From positions 2,903,730 to 2,967,729 of the forward strand of contig OY811971.1 of NCBI GenBank assembly GCA_963681505.1: a stretch of DNA of 64,000 nt, read 5' to 3'. This document shows positions 32,421 to 43,274 of this stretch, piece by piece; positions within the stretch are counted from its first letter, which is position 1; each line of letters opens with the position of its first letter. The notes under the pieces were generated by a model. That model was given only the letters and a program-made list of their open reading frames with translations. It did not search any database and was not told where the DNA came from. Origin of the DNA: Eunapius fragilis. Taxonomy: Eukaryota > Porifera > Demospongiae > Spongillida > Spongillidae. The translations under genes and the position numbers were made by a program.

Positions 32421-33192
32421 ATCCTACCCAATCTGATGAAGTACTCCATTGTCATTCCTATTGAGCTGACATACATGGATCCAGGAAGCCAATTGTTGAG
32501 CAATTACACGAAGTCCTCAGAAAGTGTTGTGCCGGTAAACATAATGGTGTTATGTATTTTCTATGCAAAACTGTATCTTGTATACATTTTGACATATGTG
32601 ATCACAATCCTTTTCTTTCAGATTGATTTTGTAGGTGGTCTGAATAAGCATAGGCAGGAGATACTTGAGAGGGTGGAAAAAAACATATCAATCGCGCAGA
32701 AAAGGCAAAAAACTGCATATGACCAGAAGCATGCCAATCCATGCAAATTTCAGGTTGGTACAAGTATGCGTATGAATAATTGCAGACATGTAGATACATG
32801 TTTTTATTGTGTATATTCCACAAGTGGGCATGGAGGTGCTTCAAAAGGATTTCAGGAGGTCTAAACGCAAAGGAGGAAAAATGGATCCCAAATGGCTGAG
32901 CCCAAGCCAGATAACTCATGACCTTGGTAAAGGCTTTTACTCTCTTGTGACATTAGATCAAAAAAAGATTGTGACCAAGAGGATCAAAGGTGCTCACCTC
33001 AAGTTATACCTACGTCCACCTTCATCTTCTCACAGTCCACACCCCCTGCATCCCCCACCTGTCCCCACCACCGGCATCCCTCATCTGTCCACACCACCAG
33101 CATCCCCTCATCAGCCCACACCACCAGCATCTCCTCACCTGTCCACACCACCTGAGGTTGTGGACAAAGGCAATGAAGACAAAAGAAGTGAA
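32421..33192 (+). pseudogene. Ginger-like integrase, C-terminal part
   Basis: LMKYSIVIPIELTY at 32430-32480 resembles the end of the Ginger core. A segment with EKNISIAQKRQKTAYDQKHA and FQVGTSM follows. A gap with a possible intron (GTTGGT...TCCACAAG) precedes MEVLQKDFRRSKRKGGKMDP, KWLSPSQITHDLGKGFYSLV and RIKGAHLKLYL, the conserved tail of this family. A Pro/Ser/Thr-rich linker (33015-33160) leads to the OTU region. Confidence 0.72.
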
Positions 33193-33196
33193 TTAA

Positions 33197-33479
33197 CTCT
33201 TTCGTGGGCAGCTGCGCAATATTGCGCCGTAACGTACCTATGCCGGTGGGCGGGTGCGCAATTTTGCGCAGCAGGTGCACAATCTACATTCGTAACACGT
33301 AACATGGCAACAAAGATATTTCACTTCTATAACGTTTTCTCGTCCCAAAACGGGTAACGTATCTTGTAAAAGTCACCTACCACCAAGAAAAACCACGTTA
33401 GAAACTTGTACGCTTTTAACGCGCAATAACAATTAAACGACCCGCCCACGGCAATAATTGACTTCCGCCCGTTAAAGAG
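33197..33479. mobile_element. 283-bp TTAA-target MITE inside the Ginger-like element
   Basis: Flanked by TTAA at 33193-33196 and 33480-33483. The ends read CTCTTTCGTGGGC and, inverted, CTCTTTAACGGGC. Taking out the insert with one TTAA restores an open reading frame (RSE then LNHKALHEQL) in the Ginger-like coding region. This shows the precise empty site. It carries no coding region. Confidence 0.86.
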
Positions 33480-33483
33480 TTAA

Positions 33484-34160
33484 ATCACAAAGCACTTCAT
33501 GAACAGCTTTATTCCCCACACCTGTTGCGTTTATGGCGAACTGGTGCATGTGAGCTGTTTTACAAAGCTGAAGATGACGAAGAATTAGATGTAAGCTCTC
33601 ACTCATTTCACATTTAAATTTTAATGGAACTTTCTTCATTATGTGCACAGGAAAAAACATTGCATCTGCAGAAGGATGAATTTGCCCAGAGTAAAGATCT
33701 AACTGTGTCTCTTTGGATAGATTACCGAATGTACTTTGGAGAATCACCTATAATAAGGGAAAGAATACAACACTCTACTCACACCTTTTCTCATCCCTGG
33801 ATGATATGTGCAGTGTAGTTGAAGGAATAGAACTTGTTATGTTTTGGTGCACATCAAGTAGCATATCAACTAAACCACTGCAAGTTCTAGAGAAAACTTA
33901 CTTTCTCATGTTTGCATTATATCTAGATAACTTCTGCCAGTGTGTATACGACACAAGAAAGTTGTGCCTAAATGGAGACATTACCTGCCTACTATCATTC
34001 AATGGGGAGCATGCCATTACAGCTTCTTCATGTTTAAAAGTAGTGAATGAGGAGACAGTGGATATGATAAGCTACTTACCTGTGTGCAGAGTTGGCAAGA
34101 AAATATATGTATTCTACTTGGGCTCAAATTTCTTCATGGAAATCAAATTCATTGCCAGAA
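33484..34160 (+). pseudogene. Ginger-like coding region between integrase and OTU
   Basis: Includes LLRLWRTGACELFYKAEDDE, then after a probable intron (GTAAGC...CACAG, about 33593-33650) further frames with MFWCTSSSI, LYLDNFCQCVYDT and ISYLPVCRVGKKIYV. I do not recognise this domain. It shows frameshifts near 33780 and 34160. Confidence 0.45.
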
Positions 34161-34206
34161 GCCATCAATGATTGGAATTTCACAGGCCCCTTTGGCAATA
34201 GGAAGG

Positions 34207-34591
34207 AGATGGAAATTGCTTCTTTCGAACAATTGCACAAACTCTAACTGGCTCACAAGAGGACCATGATGAAATCCGTTTAATGATCACTTCCTTCATG
34301 ATGCACAATGCTTCCAAATTGTCCTGCCTCCTTGATCCACACGAGTCAATGGAAGATTACATGCAGCAAACAAGAATGCAGTCTCTAAATGTGTGGGCTA
34401 CAGAAGTAGAAATCATTGCTGCTGCAACCATGTTACACACAGCAATTTGTGTATTTGCACCATCAGGAGGAATCTACAAATGGTTAAAGCACTCCCCAGT
34501 TATAAAGGAGATATCCAAAGACAGCCATCAGGATGAACCCATTTTTATCACCAACATTGGGAATCATTTTGAAACTGTTAAGAAGATGTAA
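34207..34591 (+). pseudogene. OTU-type cysteine protease domain
   Basis: In the frame from 34207 the peptide GDGNCFFRTIAQTLTGSQED holds the Asp and Cys of the OTU catalytic centre. It continues through DEIRLMITSFMMHN, YMQQTRMQSLNVWATEVEII and ICVFAPSGGIYKWLKHSP to a stop at about 34589. A catalytic His should follow near the end (NIGNHFETV is a candidate). OTU proteases remove ubiquitin, and in transposons the role is not settled. The upstream join is frameshifted. Confidence 0.78.
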
Positions 34592-34977
34592 ATGTAATTC
34601 TGCCATGTCTCATGATGGGTATTATTCGCTTATGCAAGCACCATGCAAAGAAGAATAACAAGCGGTGTGATGTGAAAAATCTGTTCTGCTTTGCCATGCC
34701 TTAATTGAGTGGCTACTGCATGTAGTTCAATTCATTCGTCCAAGCATGTATAAAAATCACAATGCATAGGATAAAATTTGGCAGCTAAAATTAGTCCTAC
34801 ATTACAACTATGATGATGATTTGCAGTGTGGGATGATTTCTGGCTGCAAAAAAATATCCTAAGATGAAATTTTGCTGCAATAAATCATCCTAAGATCATT
34901 TTTAGCAGCAAAATTTCATCCCATGGGATGAAATATTTCATCCTAGGATACTTTTTAGGTAGGATACTTTTTGCCAT
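34592..34977. other. 3' region of the Ginger-like element
   Basis: AT-rich non-coding sequence with several degenerate AAATTTCATCC/GGATGAAAT repeats (34860-34960) that mirror the left end at about 31551-31580. These may be subterminal transposase-binding repeats. Confidence 0.6.
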
Positions 34978-35232
34978 GACACTCCCGCGCCTTCCAATAA
35001 TCCCGGTAATCCTAGAGAAGCTAAGAAAGTACTGGGCGTCCTCCAGCAAGTTCGAGCGGCATGACTCCACCATGTTATGGGCGGCGGCGTGCATGTGCTT
35101 CTTTGGTTTCCTTCGTAAGAGGGAGGTGGTCGTACCATCCGACACTGGGTACGACCCGGCAGTTCATCTCAGCTACGGGGATGTAAATGTTGACGAAGTG
35201 CACAAACCAAGCTACGTTGAAGTGACCATTAA
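34978..35232 (+). pseudogene. Tyrosine recombinase of element A, middle part
   Basis: Encodes PIIPVILEKLRKYWASSSKF, AACMCFFGFLRKREVVVPSD (first catalytic Arg region) and PSYVEVTI, where the TTAA MITE at 35233 interrupts it. The frame is otherwise open. Confidence 0.8.
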
Positions 35233-35782
35233 CTCTTAAAGTGCGGAAGGCCCTTTTTGTGCCCATGCAATAACTATGATGTTATATAGTCTGCACAGTT
35301 GCGAGGCTACCGCCTGGTTACATCGTTTGCAGCAGCCACTCAGAGATGAGCATATATATAATTATAATACGTTGGAAAGATTACTGATACAAGGCCTGCC
35401 AGGTGGAGAGCTAGTACACATCCGTCTGTGGTTTTTCTTTGCAACAGTGTGCGGTGTACCACTTGCTTGCAGGGCTCTTCAATGGAAGCTATACGAAAGT
35501 TATTTCTCTATTCTCAGGACATTTATTGCTTCCACGAAGAGCCCTGCAAGCAAGCGGTACACTGCACACAGTTCCAAAGAAAAACCACAGACGGATGTGT
35601 ACTAATTTATCCATCTCTCCAGCTGGCGGGCCATGTATCAGTAATCTTTCCAACGTATTAAATGCTCAGTTCTGAGTGGCTGCAGCACACGATGAAACCA
35701 GGCGGTAGTCTCACGACTGTGTAGACTATATAACATCATAGTTGTTGCATGGGCACAAAAAGGGCCTTCCGCACTTCAAGGG
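35233..35782. mobile_element. TTAA-target foldback MITE, copy 2
   Basis: A 550-bp element with TTAA at both sides (35229-35232 and 35783-35786). The ends are CTCTTAAAGTGCGGAAGGCC and the inverted CCCTTGAAGTGCGGAAGGCC, and the two halves fold back over most of the length. Removing it with one TTAA joins VEVTI to KASKTNPF and restores the recombinase frame. It is homologous to 3919-4465. Confidence 0.92.
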
Positions 35783-36189
35783 TTAAAGCATCGAAAACGA
35801 ACCCGTTTCGAAAAGGGGTTAATGTGTATCGAGGGACAACTGGAGTAGCGCTCTGCCCCGTGGCAGCAATCTTGAGCTACATGGTCAGCAGGGGTTCTCG
35901 CCCCGGGCCCTTCTTCACGTTCAGTGACCATCGCCCACTAACCAGGGATCGCCTGGTAAAAGAGGTGCGTCAAGCCATGCGAGTCTCCGGCATAGACGAC
36001 AAGCTGTACTCGGGACACAGCTTTAGGATCGGCGCAGCAACCACAGCAGCATCATGCGGCCTGCAAGATTCCCTAATCAAGACGTTGGGTCGTTGGGAAA
36101 GTGCCGCCTACACGATTTATATCCGGACTCCCAGAACCAAACATTGTGGCGTCACAGCTAAGCTGGTAGTAACGGCTAGGCAAAACTAA
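35783..36189 (+). pseudogene. Tyrosine recombinase of element A, C-terminal part
   Basis: Encodes NPFRKGVNVYRGTTGVALCP, GHSFRIGAATTAASCGL (HxxR box with His and Arg present), LGRWESAAY (catalytic His replaced by Trp, as is common) and the Tyr in AYTIYIRTP. The coding sequence runs to a stop at 36189. The catalytic set looks complete here, but the gene is cut twice by insertions. Confidence 0.85.
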
Positions 36190-36344
36190 CGCGAGGATAA
36201 TAAAGGACCGACCAGGCATAGGTTATGGAGTGATTATTATTCATTTTATTGTAAAAGTGAGTTCCCTGGAATCGGTAGTGCATGTAGACCATGTACATGT
36301 ACCATAATGCTTGGGGGGAAGTGGTTCGATAACGACCACTCCTT

Positions 36345-36806
36345 GGGGGATGGGGACTGCAGGGTCCCCTCCAACCCCCCCAAGCTCGATAATGGGGCAA
36401 TACGTTGCCCCACCCAACTTAGATTACCGCAAACCTAGTACTGGTACCACATGTACCTGACGACCAGATTACATGCCTGACTACTCATTAAATGGGGTTA
36501 ATGAGTTAACCAAGGTTAATGAAGGAAGGCAACTGTGCATGCGCATTACTAATACCAAGCACGTGGCGTAACGGCAGCAGGGCAGCGACTAAGATTATTT
36601 TTATTTTTCAATTTTTTTATATTCTCCAGACACGCATGGTCTGTGAAATCTAAGGGGAAAGGGGGGATGGGGACTGCCGCGTCCCCTCCAACCCCCCCAA
36701 GCTCGATAATGGGGCCATACGTTGCCCCACCCAACTTAGATTACCGCAAACCTTGTACTGGTACACACATGTACCTGACGACCCGATTACACGCCTGACT
36801 ACTCAA
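36345..36806 (+). repeat. DIRS element A, terminal repeats B1, A2 and B2
   Basis: B1 (36345-36488) and B2 (36661-36806) share GGGGATGGGGACTGC, CCCCAAGCTCGATAATGGGG and ACGTTGCCCCACCCAACTTA. Between them lies A2 (36490-36607), equal to A1 at 23338-23453. B1 and B2 differ at only a few positions. Confidence 0.92.
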
Positions 36807-37544
36807 TAACATTCATTGTCAATGTGCCACCCCTTCCGTAAAACTTCCCCCACCCCCCCCCCACGCCCCCCATAGCCAAATCCAGGATCCGGGGCTGCTC
36901 AGAAGTATCTAGTACAGAGTTTTTTTTCAACCAAAAGTGCAGTAACATGAGCCATTGCTGCAATGTAAGCTGAGATGAGGCAAAATCCATCTCTCACTGA
37001 ACAGCGTGTTTTACACTTCCAACCTAAAGTACCTCACAAATCTTTCCGAGAACATTCAAGCATGGTGCATGACAGCTGAATCAGTTCAGGTAAGAATACA
37101 TGTTGTGTATTGTATGATCCATCTTCACAACACACATATGCTTCCACTTAGTGCACTGCACAGATCCAGCAATTTAAATAACATCAGCCGGACCCCCAAA
37201 CATTATGGGACCTATGTTCATAGTATCCCGCGAATCGACTACGTTTAATGAGATTCAGTAGATGGAAATTAGACTTAACCCCATCAGTTGGGCATCGAGC
37301 TCAACCTCAGCGAGACGGGGCAACAAAGTGAAACCTGTTACCTGTTACCTGTTCCTGTTACATCGCGGGGAGCCCAATCGTAATCGGATAGAGGCTCTCC
37401 ATACTTCATAGCCTGCCCAAATGGGTGCCCCATACCCCTCTCTCCCCCACCGCACCACAACAAAATTATGCCTCTCTCTCTCTCTCCATAGACTTATTCC
37501 TAGATTCACCGCTGTGACTATAACCGGTATTCAAAAACTCTAAC
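36807..37544. repeat. Block 2 continued: inverted Merlin remnant and module
   Basis: The minus strand at 36905-37180 again encodes SSQLTLQQWLMLL and HFWLKKNSVLDTS, the N-terminal Merlin remnant. The repeated non-coding module (GGGGAGCCCAATCGTAATCG, about 37375) follows. It ends at the CTAAC target duplication of the hAT element. Confidence 0.6.
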
Positions 37545-37812
37545 CAGTGGCGGATACGGGGGGGGGGGGGGCAAACCCGGCCTATGCCCCCCCTAACTAA
37601 TAAGGATACGCCTCCTGTCCATTGTAATGAATTTAATTACATGTCATCAGCGCCGCACTGTCTTAGCCTAGACCTGTTGTACGTGTTAATTACCATCCCT
37701 GACACGTGGCCCTTTTTCAATTGTGCTATTGAGCGTTCAGATCGTACAGTGCGAATTTCAATTGCCTAAAGGAAAGTAGTAGATCTGCGGCATCCTCTGT
37801 CATCCGAATCCC

Positions 37813-37864
37813 ATGGCTAAGCGTCAGCTGACTATAGCTGAAGTGTTTGCGGCGAGCAAAAAGG
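37813..37864 (+). CDS. hAT transposase, N-terminal exon
   Basis: Starts MAKRQLTIAEVFAASKK and reaches a donor (AAGG then GTATGT at 37865). QLTIAEVF fits a PCNA-interacting (PIP) box, which is found at the start of many related hAT transposases. Without splicing the frame stops after 21 codons. The next exon probably starts near 37919-37925 (GCGAAGAAAGCAGAG onward). The acceptor was not fixed. Confidence 0.5.
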
Positions 37865-38345
37865 GTATGTGCCAATGAATCGTTAATTATACGAGCAAGA
37901 TTTTACAAAATTCATTTTGTAGCGAAGAAAGCAGAGTCCACTCTTGAGTGCCTTCAAGACCCTGATTTGGCAACATTGCCAGAAGTTTTGAGAGCGAACC
38001 ACGTTAGTGCCCTCCCCAAAGTTCGGTGCATTTTACCAATCATATATATGTGCAGTAGCTACCAGTCAGGAACCAGTACTAGTACAAAGTCAATGTACCA
38101 ACCATGACCAAGAAGGTATACATACACATGACAAAGCATCCACGAGCAGTGCAGCGAGTACTTCTGCAATTGATCTCAGTAAGCTGTACATATTGATAGA
38201 GTGATACCTAAAGCATTTTAATATATTCCGTACACACAATGCATGCATAACAAGAATTTCAGCACGCATACATGTACATGAATCTTGTACGTGCATTTAT
38301 AAAACCTGCAGCTGTCAGCATCATAATGGTAATTCTTTTATTCAG

Positions 38346-40637
38346 ATGCTTGACATTAAGCACTATGCTTGTAGTGGACAATTTATAACCGATGATGTTA
38401 AGCATCAGTTGTTGGAAAACCGTGAGCCTGAGAAAAGTTTCAAATTTCTTCCTAAGCAATATGCAATGAAGTTATCAAAGACAGGGTATGTAAATAGGTA
38501 CTGCTCTCGGGAATGGTTCAGAAAGTTTGACTTCATAAGCTATTCGAAATCAGAGGATGGTTTATATTGCCTTGCATGTGTTTTATTTCCTGATACATCT
38601 CATCGTCGCCCCAAGAAACTAATTACAGAGCCATATCAAAATTGGAAAGATGAAATGGAAGACTTGCTGAGACATGCAAGTTGTGATTACCATATTAACT
38701 CATTGACAAAATTGGATGCATTTAAAAGTACCTACAAAAGCTCACACACAAGGATTGACATTGTGATAGTACTAGTGCAGTTAAAAGAAATAGAGAAATT
38801 TTGAAATCCTTGATAAAATGTTTGCAGTTTTGTGGTAGGCAAGAAATTGGGCTTCAAGGCCACAGGGATGATGATACTCATCATATTTTAAACAAAGGCA
38901 ATTTTAAAGCACTTATTCAATTTCGAATTGATGTTGGTGACAAGGTATTAGAAAACCACCTTATATTTAGTAACTGCAGTAGGAATGCAACGTATACTTC
39001 AAAAACGTCTCAAAATGATCTTTTGCTTTGCATGAAGGAGTTTATCCAAAATGTAATTGTAAATGAAATTAAAAACCAAAACATAGGTCCCTACTTTGGT
39101 ATACAATGTGATGAAGTGCGTGATAGCAGCAATTGGGAACAATTGGGTCTAGTTGTACGATACCTAAAACATTTTACTCCAGTGGAAAGACTGTTGGAAT
39201 TTGTACCATGCACTCAAACCACTGGTGAAGCACTATGCGAGAATACAATTGGCACTCTTGCAAAAGCCAGCCTTGACATTTCATTTTGTCACTCTCAGAC
39301 ATTGGATGGTGCAGGTAATATGGCTGGAAAACATGTTGGTTGTGCTGCGCTGATAACCAAAGCATCACCAAAAGCATTATACCACTACTGCTGCAGCCAT
39401 GATCTCAATTTGGCATTATGCAAAAGCTGTGAAATAAAAGAAGTTCACCTTATGCTAGACAGTTTGAAACAATTAGGAATGTTTTTCAAGTATTCTCCAA
39501 AAAGAAGTCGAAGGCTAGAGCAAGCAATTGAAGATTTTAATAGTCACGAATCACCAGCAAACCAAATCAAGAAAACAAAGTTTGGTTTATTTTGTGAGAC
39601 AAGATGGGTTGAAAAGCATACCACCCTTCTTGACTTTGATCTCCTTTATAAACCACTGCTTTCCTGCTTGGATGCAATAGGTTCACACTTGAATCTAATT
39701 GGGATGCTAAAACAAAAGTTGATGCTTATGGATTAATGAAACGAATTAGTGACTCCACTTTCATAGCCTGTTTCCAAACTATTCTACATTACTTTGGATA
39801 CTTAAGGGGAATAAGCTCAATGCTGCAGGGTTCTACACTTGATGTCATCAAATGGTTGGCACAGTTAAGTCGAAGATCATTGCTACAAGGAATGATGGCA
39901 ATGAATTTGATAAAGTGTATGGAAATATGCTAGGAATGGCTGAACGTGCAGGTATGGACACCCTTGATGTACCTAGAATATGTGAAAGACAAACACAGAG
40001 GAACAATGTTCCTGCTAGATCACCAAAAGAATATTTTAAATTGGCTGTTTTTATTCCATATTTGGACTGTCTCATTCAGCAATTAGATCTTCGATTTTCT
40101 GATTTGACTATTCAAGGATTACGAGCATTATGTTTAATTCCTTCGCATCTTTTCAAAGATGAGGAAGAGACTATCGTTGCAGATGACCTATACAAGTTTT
40201 ATAGTGATGATTTGCCTTTTCCACAATCATTTCATCAAGAGATTGCGCTTTGGAAAACCATGTGGGATAATTCCTCTATTAAACCAAACTCTCTTGTCAC
40301 AACCATAGCAGACAAAAATGCATCCCCTACCATGTTCCCAATATTACAACTATCATTAATCATGGGTCTGTATAAACTAGTGTGGCCAGGCACTGGAGCG
40401 ATAATAAGCTACTGCTATTGACCTCTGTAACACCAAGTGGAGTGGAAAGAGCTAATGCCTCTTTGAAGTTTATTTAAAATGTCTATCGCAGCACTATGGG
40501 AGAAGACAGATTTAATGCGTTAATGTTATTGTATGTGCACAAAGATATTGAACTTAATATTGATGCTATCATTGACAGCTATAGCCGAAAATACCCTCGG
40601 AGGATGCTTCTAATTGACCCTATTTTTGATGTGTGAC
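38346..40637 (+). pseudogene. hAT (TTF/DUF4371-type) transposase, decayed
   Basis: The N-terminal part has YCSREWFRKFDFISYS and LYCLACVLFPD, a TTF-type zinc finger. The core has YFGIQCDEVRDSS (first Asp), QTLDGAGNMAGKHVGC (second Asp), HYCCSHDLNLALCKS and GLFCETRWVEKH. The C-terminal dimerisation part has TSVTPSGVERANASL (catalytic Glu) and MLLYVHKDIEL, ending IDPIFDV at about 40636. Frameshifts lie near 38760, 39740, 39850 and 40400, and a TAA at about 40467-40469. The enzyme would cut and paste the element by a DDE mechanism. This copy is dead. Confidence 0.85.
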
Positions 40638-40864
40638 TGTTATAGGTACCTTTAATCATTTTGTATCCGTGAATACATGTTTACAATTTCCAAGTGCAAA
40701 AACAAAACCCCAAGTGGCTAGGGTTTTGGGGCAGGAATGATGGTCCTTACTGCGCTTTCCCAGACACTCTGGCAAGTTTGGAGGGGAACGCCCCCATTCC
40801 CATCCCTATATGCCCCCCCCCCCCCCCCCCCCCCCCCTAACACAAAATCCTGTATCCGCCCCTG

Positions 40865-41489
40865 CTAACTGCATGGACGATCGGAGCCAAGGTTAGTTTC
40901 GTACCCAGACCCAGATTCCCAACAGCTGCGGATGGATTACATCACCGCTACGTGGAAAGTGGGTCTGACTCATAGGTCGAACTTTTTTTTGTTCTGTGGA
41001 TCCTGAGTGTTAGGCAATCTTTGTGTCGTCACAAAAGTTTTTGTCGTCATATACTAATTATTGTGTCGTCATAGCTAATTACCTGGCTCAAAACACCGAA
41101 AGAACGTGCATTCCACCGCGCGCTTAGTAAGAATTAGGAAGCACACAACAGACACATGTCTTTTTATGACTGTGGCATGAGAAACAGTATACCTTAAACA
41201 ATTTAGTTCCAGAAAGCACGCAGGAAGCAGCTGCTCCAAAAGATAGAAAGGAACGTTGAGGTTGAGGTTTTTCGGGATGATAGGGGCAGGTGGCCTGGCT
41301 TCCACTCGCCTCTCCCGTTCTCATCGAGTCTCTAGCCGTGCGCAGTCGCGGGCGCGTCCATGTCCTTGTAGTCCTTGTAACACTCCTGGCCACCATGGAG
41401 GCTTATTTTCTCAGACCCGAGCGGGTATTAAAGCCTTAAAAACAGTCACGCTCGAGGAGAAGACTCCAATTAGAGTACTAAAACACAGA
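40865..41489. other. End of block 2 and unique spacer (no gene)
   Basis: Starts with the block module (ACTGCATGGACGATCGGAGC), then unique sequence with three GTCGTCA motifs (41037-41075). Frames at 41075-41498 show no recognised domain. Block 3 begins at about 41480. Confidence 0.45.
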
Positions 41490-41612
41490 CAATACTGAAT
41501 TACAAGTAGTCATGGCAATTTTACACTGAAAGGTAATAATCTACAACGGTGAACAATGCGTTGCATATCAATTATGTTAGTAATGTGTGTGCAAGCTTGT
41601 TTGTTGTATGTA

Positions 41613-42847
41613 TCATGCATTGGTCATTGTATTTGGATCATGGGAGTTGGAGCAGTGCTGGAGATGATATTTCAAACCACTCTTGGTCACATATTTTTTG
41701 TCACATCCTTCAGAGGGACATCTTAACTTCTCACCAAGGTGTTTTCTGCCATGCCTTTTGAGAGCAGAAATGGACCTGAAAGATTGCCTGCAGAAACACT
41801 TATAAGGTCGATCATTGCTGTGGACCATCATATGGTATTGGAGACTTGAACTGTAGGAATACTGCTTGTTGCAAATAGTACACTTGAAATTTGTGGCTCC
41901 TGTGTGTACAACCATGTGTCTCGTAAGATACTGCTTTTGACCAAATGCCTTCCCACATTCAGAACACCAGTAGTGCTTTTCTTTTGTATGGATAACCATG
42001 TGCTTCTTAAGATCTCCCTTGTGGCTAAATGCTTTCTCACATTCAGAACACTGATAGTTCTTTTCTTTTGTATGGACAACCATGTGCCTCATCAGACTTC
42101 CCTTTCGACCAAATGACTTCCCACAATCAGAACACTGATATTTCTTTTGTTGCGTATGGACAACCATGTGTGCCTTCAGATTTACATTTTGCCTAAATGC
42201 CTTCCCACATTCAGAACACTGATACTTCTTTTCTTGCAAATGGACAACCATGTGCCTCTTCAGATTTTCCTTACGACCAAATGCCTTCCCACATTCAGAA
42301 CATTGATAGTTCTTTTCTTTTGTATGGACAACCATGTGTTCCTTCAGATGTCCTTTCAGACTAAATGCCTTCCCACATTCAGAACACAGATAGTTCTTTA
42401 CTTGTGTATGCATAACCATGTGCCTCGTCAAATCTCCCTTACGACCAAATGCCTTCCCACATTCAGAACACTGATATCTCTTTTCTGGTGAATGGACAAC
42501 CATGTGTGTTTTCAGTTTATCCTTTTGATCAAATGCCTTCTCACATTCAGAACACTGATAGTTCTTTTCAAGTGTATGGATAACCATATGCCTCATCAGT
42601 GTTTCCTTTCGACCAAATGCCTTCCCACATTCAGAGCACTGATAGTTCTTTTCTTTTGTATGAACAACCATGTGTTTCTTCAGACTTCCTTTTAGACTAA
42701 ATGCCTTCCCACATTCAGAGCACTGATAGTTCTTTACTTTTGTATGGACAACCATGTGCCTCGTCAGATCTCCCTTATGACCAAATGCCTTCCCACATTC
42801 CAGACATTCGTGCATTATTTCAGCTATGCTCATCTTCCTTGATTGAG
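41613..42847 (-). CDS. C2H2 zinc-finger protein 3, finger exon
   Basis: Fourteen fingers in one exon. The conserved Met (MSIAEIMHEC) is at 42833 and the conserved AG acceptor precedes 42847. An in-frame Met further upstream (42887) could be used if the exon is not spliced. All fingers have intact CxxC and HxxxH sets except the shared CxC and CX4C types at the end. Many fingers are YQCSECGKAF with differing contact residues (SLKGSL, GRKETL, DQKDKL, RQNVNL, GQKQYL), so DNA specificity should differ from the paralogues. The exon-1 copy upstream (47766-48066) has two stop codons. Nuclear DNA binding is expected. Confidence 0.85.
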
Positions 42848-43274
42848 CTATATATTTATATGGATAAAATTCAGCCATTAATAACAAATTTACAAATTTA
42901 CAATGATTTTCAACAATGTCCTGATGTCATGAACATCATTTCAGTGGGATCAACGTTGAGCACGCCAAACTGAGGGGTAAATTTAATTTATACACATCAC
43001 CCCTCTGGATCAATGCCTACAGAGGTTCCCAAAGAATGAAGAATGAGCTGAATCTCATTAAACCTATCAACAACCAATTAATACAGTTCCAATATCTCAA
43101 ACCTGGTCACATTATAATGTTGTGATATTTATGATTATAAAAGTGGCTTTCCACCACAGAACATGTCACATAACATATTGCAAACTTCTATCCCTAAGGC
43201 TTCGAAAGCTGTCTCACTTGTTGCTCCATACTTCTCCCTCCACTAGTCTGGTGCCAAGACCCTCAGATATATCC
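42848..43274. other. Upstream flank of zinc-finger exon 3 (no gene)
   Basis: Aligns with 2091-2800 and 51028-51480, with deletions. Nothing coding is seen. Confidence 0.55.

Larger units (their letters stand above)
31547..34977 (+). mobile_element. Ginger-like DNA transposon with OTU domain
   Basis: About 3.4 kb inserted into the tyrosine recombinase of element A. The ends read TGTCACGAAAAATTTCATCC on the left and TTTTTGCCATGACA on the right. TGT...ACA termini are usual for Ginger. The flanking target duplication is unclear (TGCC against CTCC). Coding parts in order are: zinc-binding and catalytic regions of an integrase, a chromodomain-like tail region, then an OTU-type protease domain. It carries its own TTAA MITE at 33197-33479. 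Ginger elements with OTU domains are known, so the architecture fits. Confidence 0.78.
23338..36806 (+). mobile_element. DIRS-order retrotransposon (element A) with split direct repeats
   Basis: The terminal structure is A1 (23338-23453) ... B1 (36345-36488), A2 (36490-36607), B2 (36661-36806). A1 matches A2 and B1 matches B2 closely, the pattern of Ngaro/PAT-type elements. The flanks join to an uninterrupted paralogous site (46065, 53630) with no target duplication, as expected for tyrosine-recombinase integration. Gag (24085-25206), RT-RNase H (29542-31320) and tyrosine recombinase (31343-36189) are in family order but carry stops and frameshifts. Three younger insertions enlarge it: a second DIRS-like element (about 25.1-29.5 kb), a Ginger-like element (about 31545-34977) and a TTAA MITE (35233-35782). 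Without them the length is about 5 kb, normal for the family. Confidence 0.87.
37545..40864 (+). mobile_element. hAT transposon with 5-bp target duplication
   Basis: A 3320-bp element starting CAGTGGCGGATACGGG and ending CCTGTATCCGCCCCTG, which are imperfect inverted repeats. The direct flank CTAAC occurs on both sides (37540-37544 and 40865-40869), and 4720 and 46845 show the empty site. Inside is one decayed transposase with a TTF-type zinc finger, the catalytic core and a C-terminal dimerisation domain. A C-tract of about 28 bases (40811-40838) lies near the right end. Confidence 0.9.
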
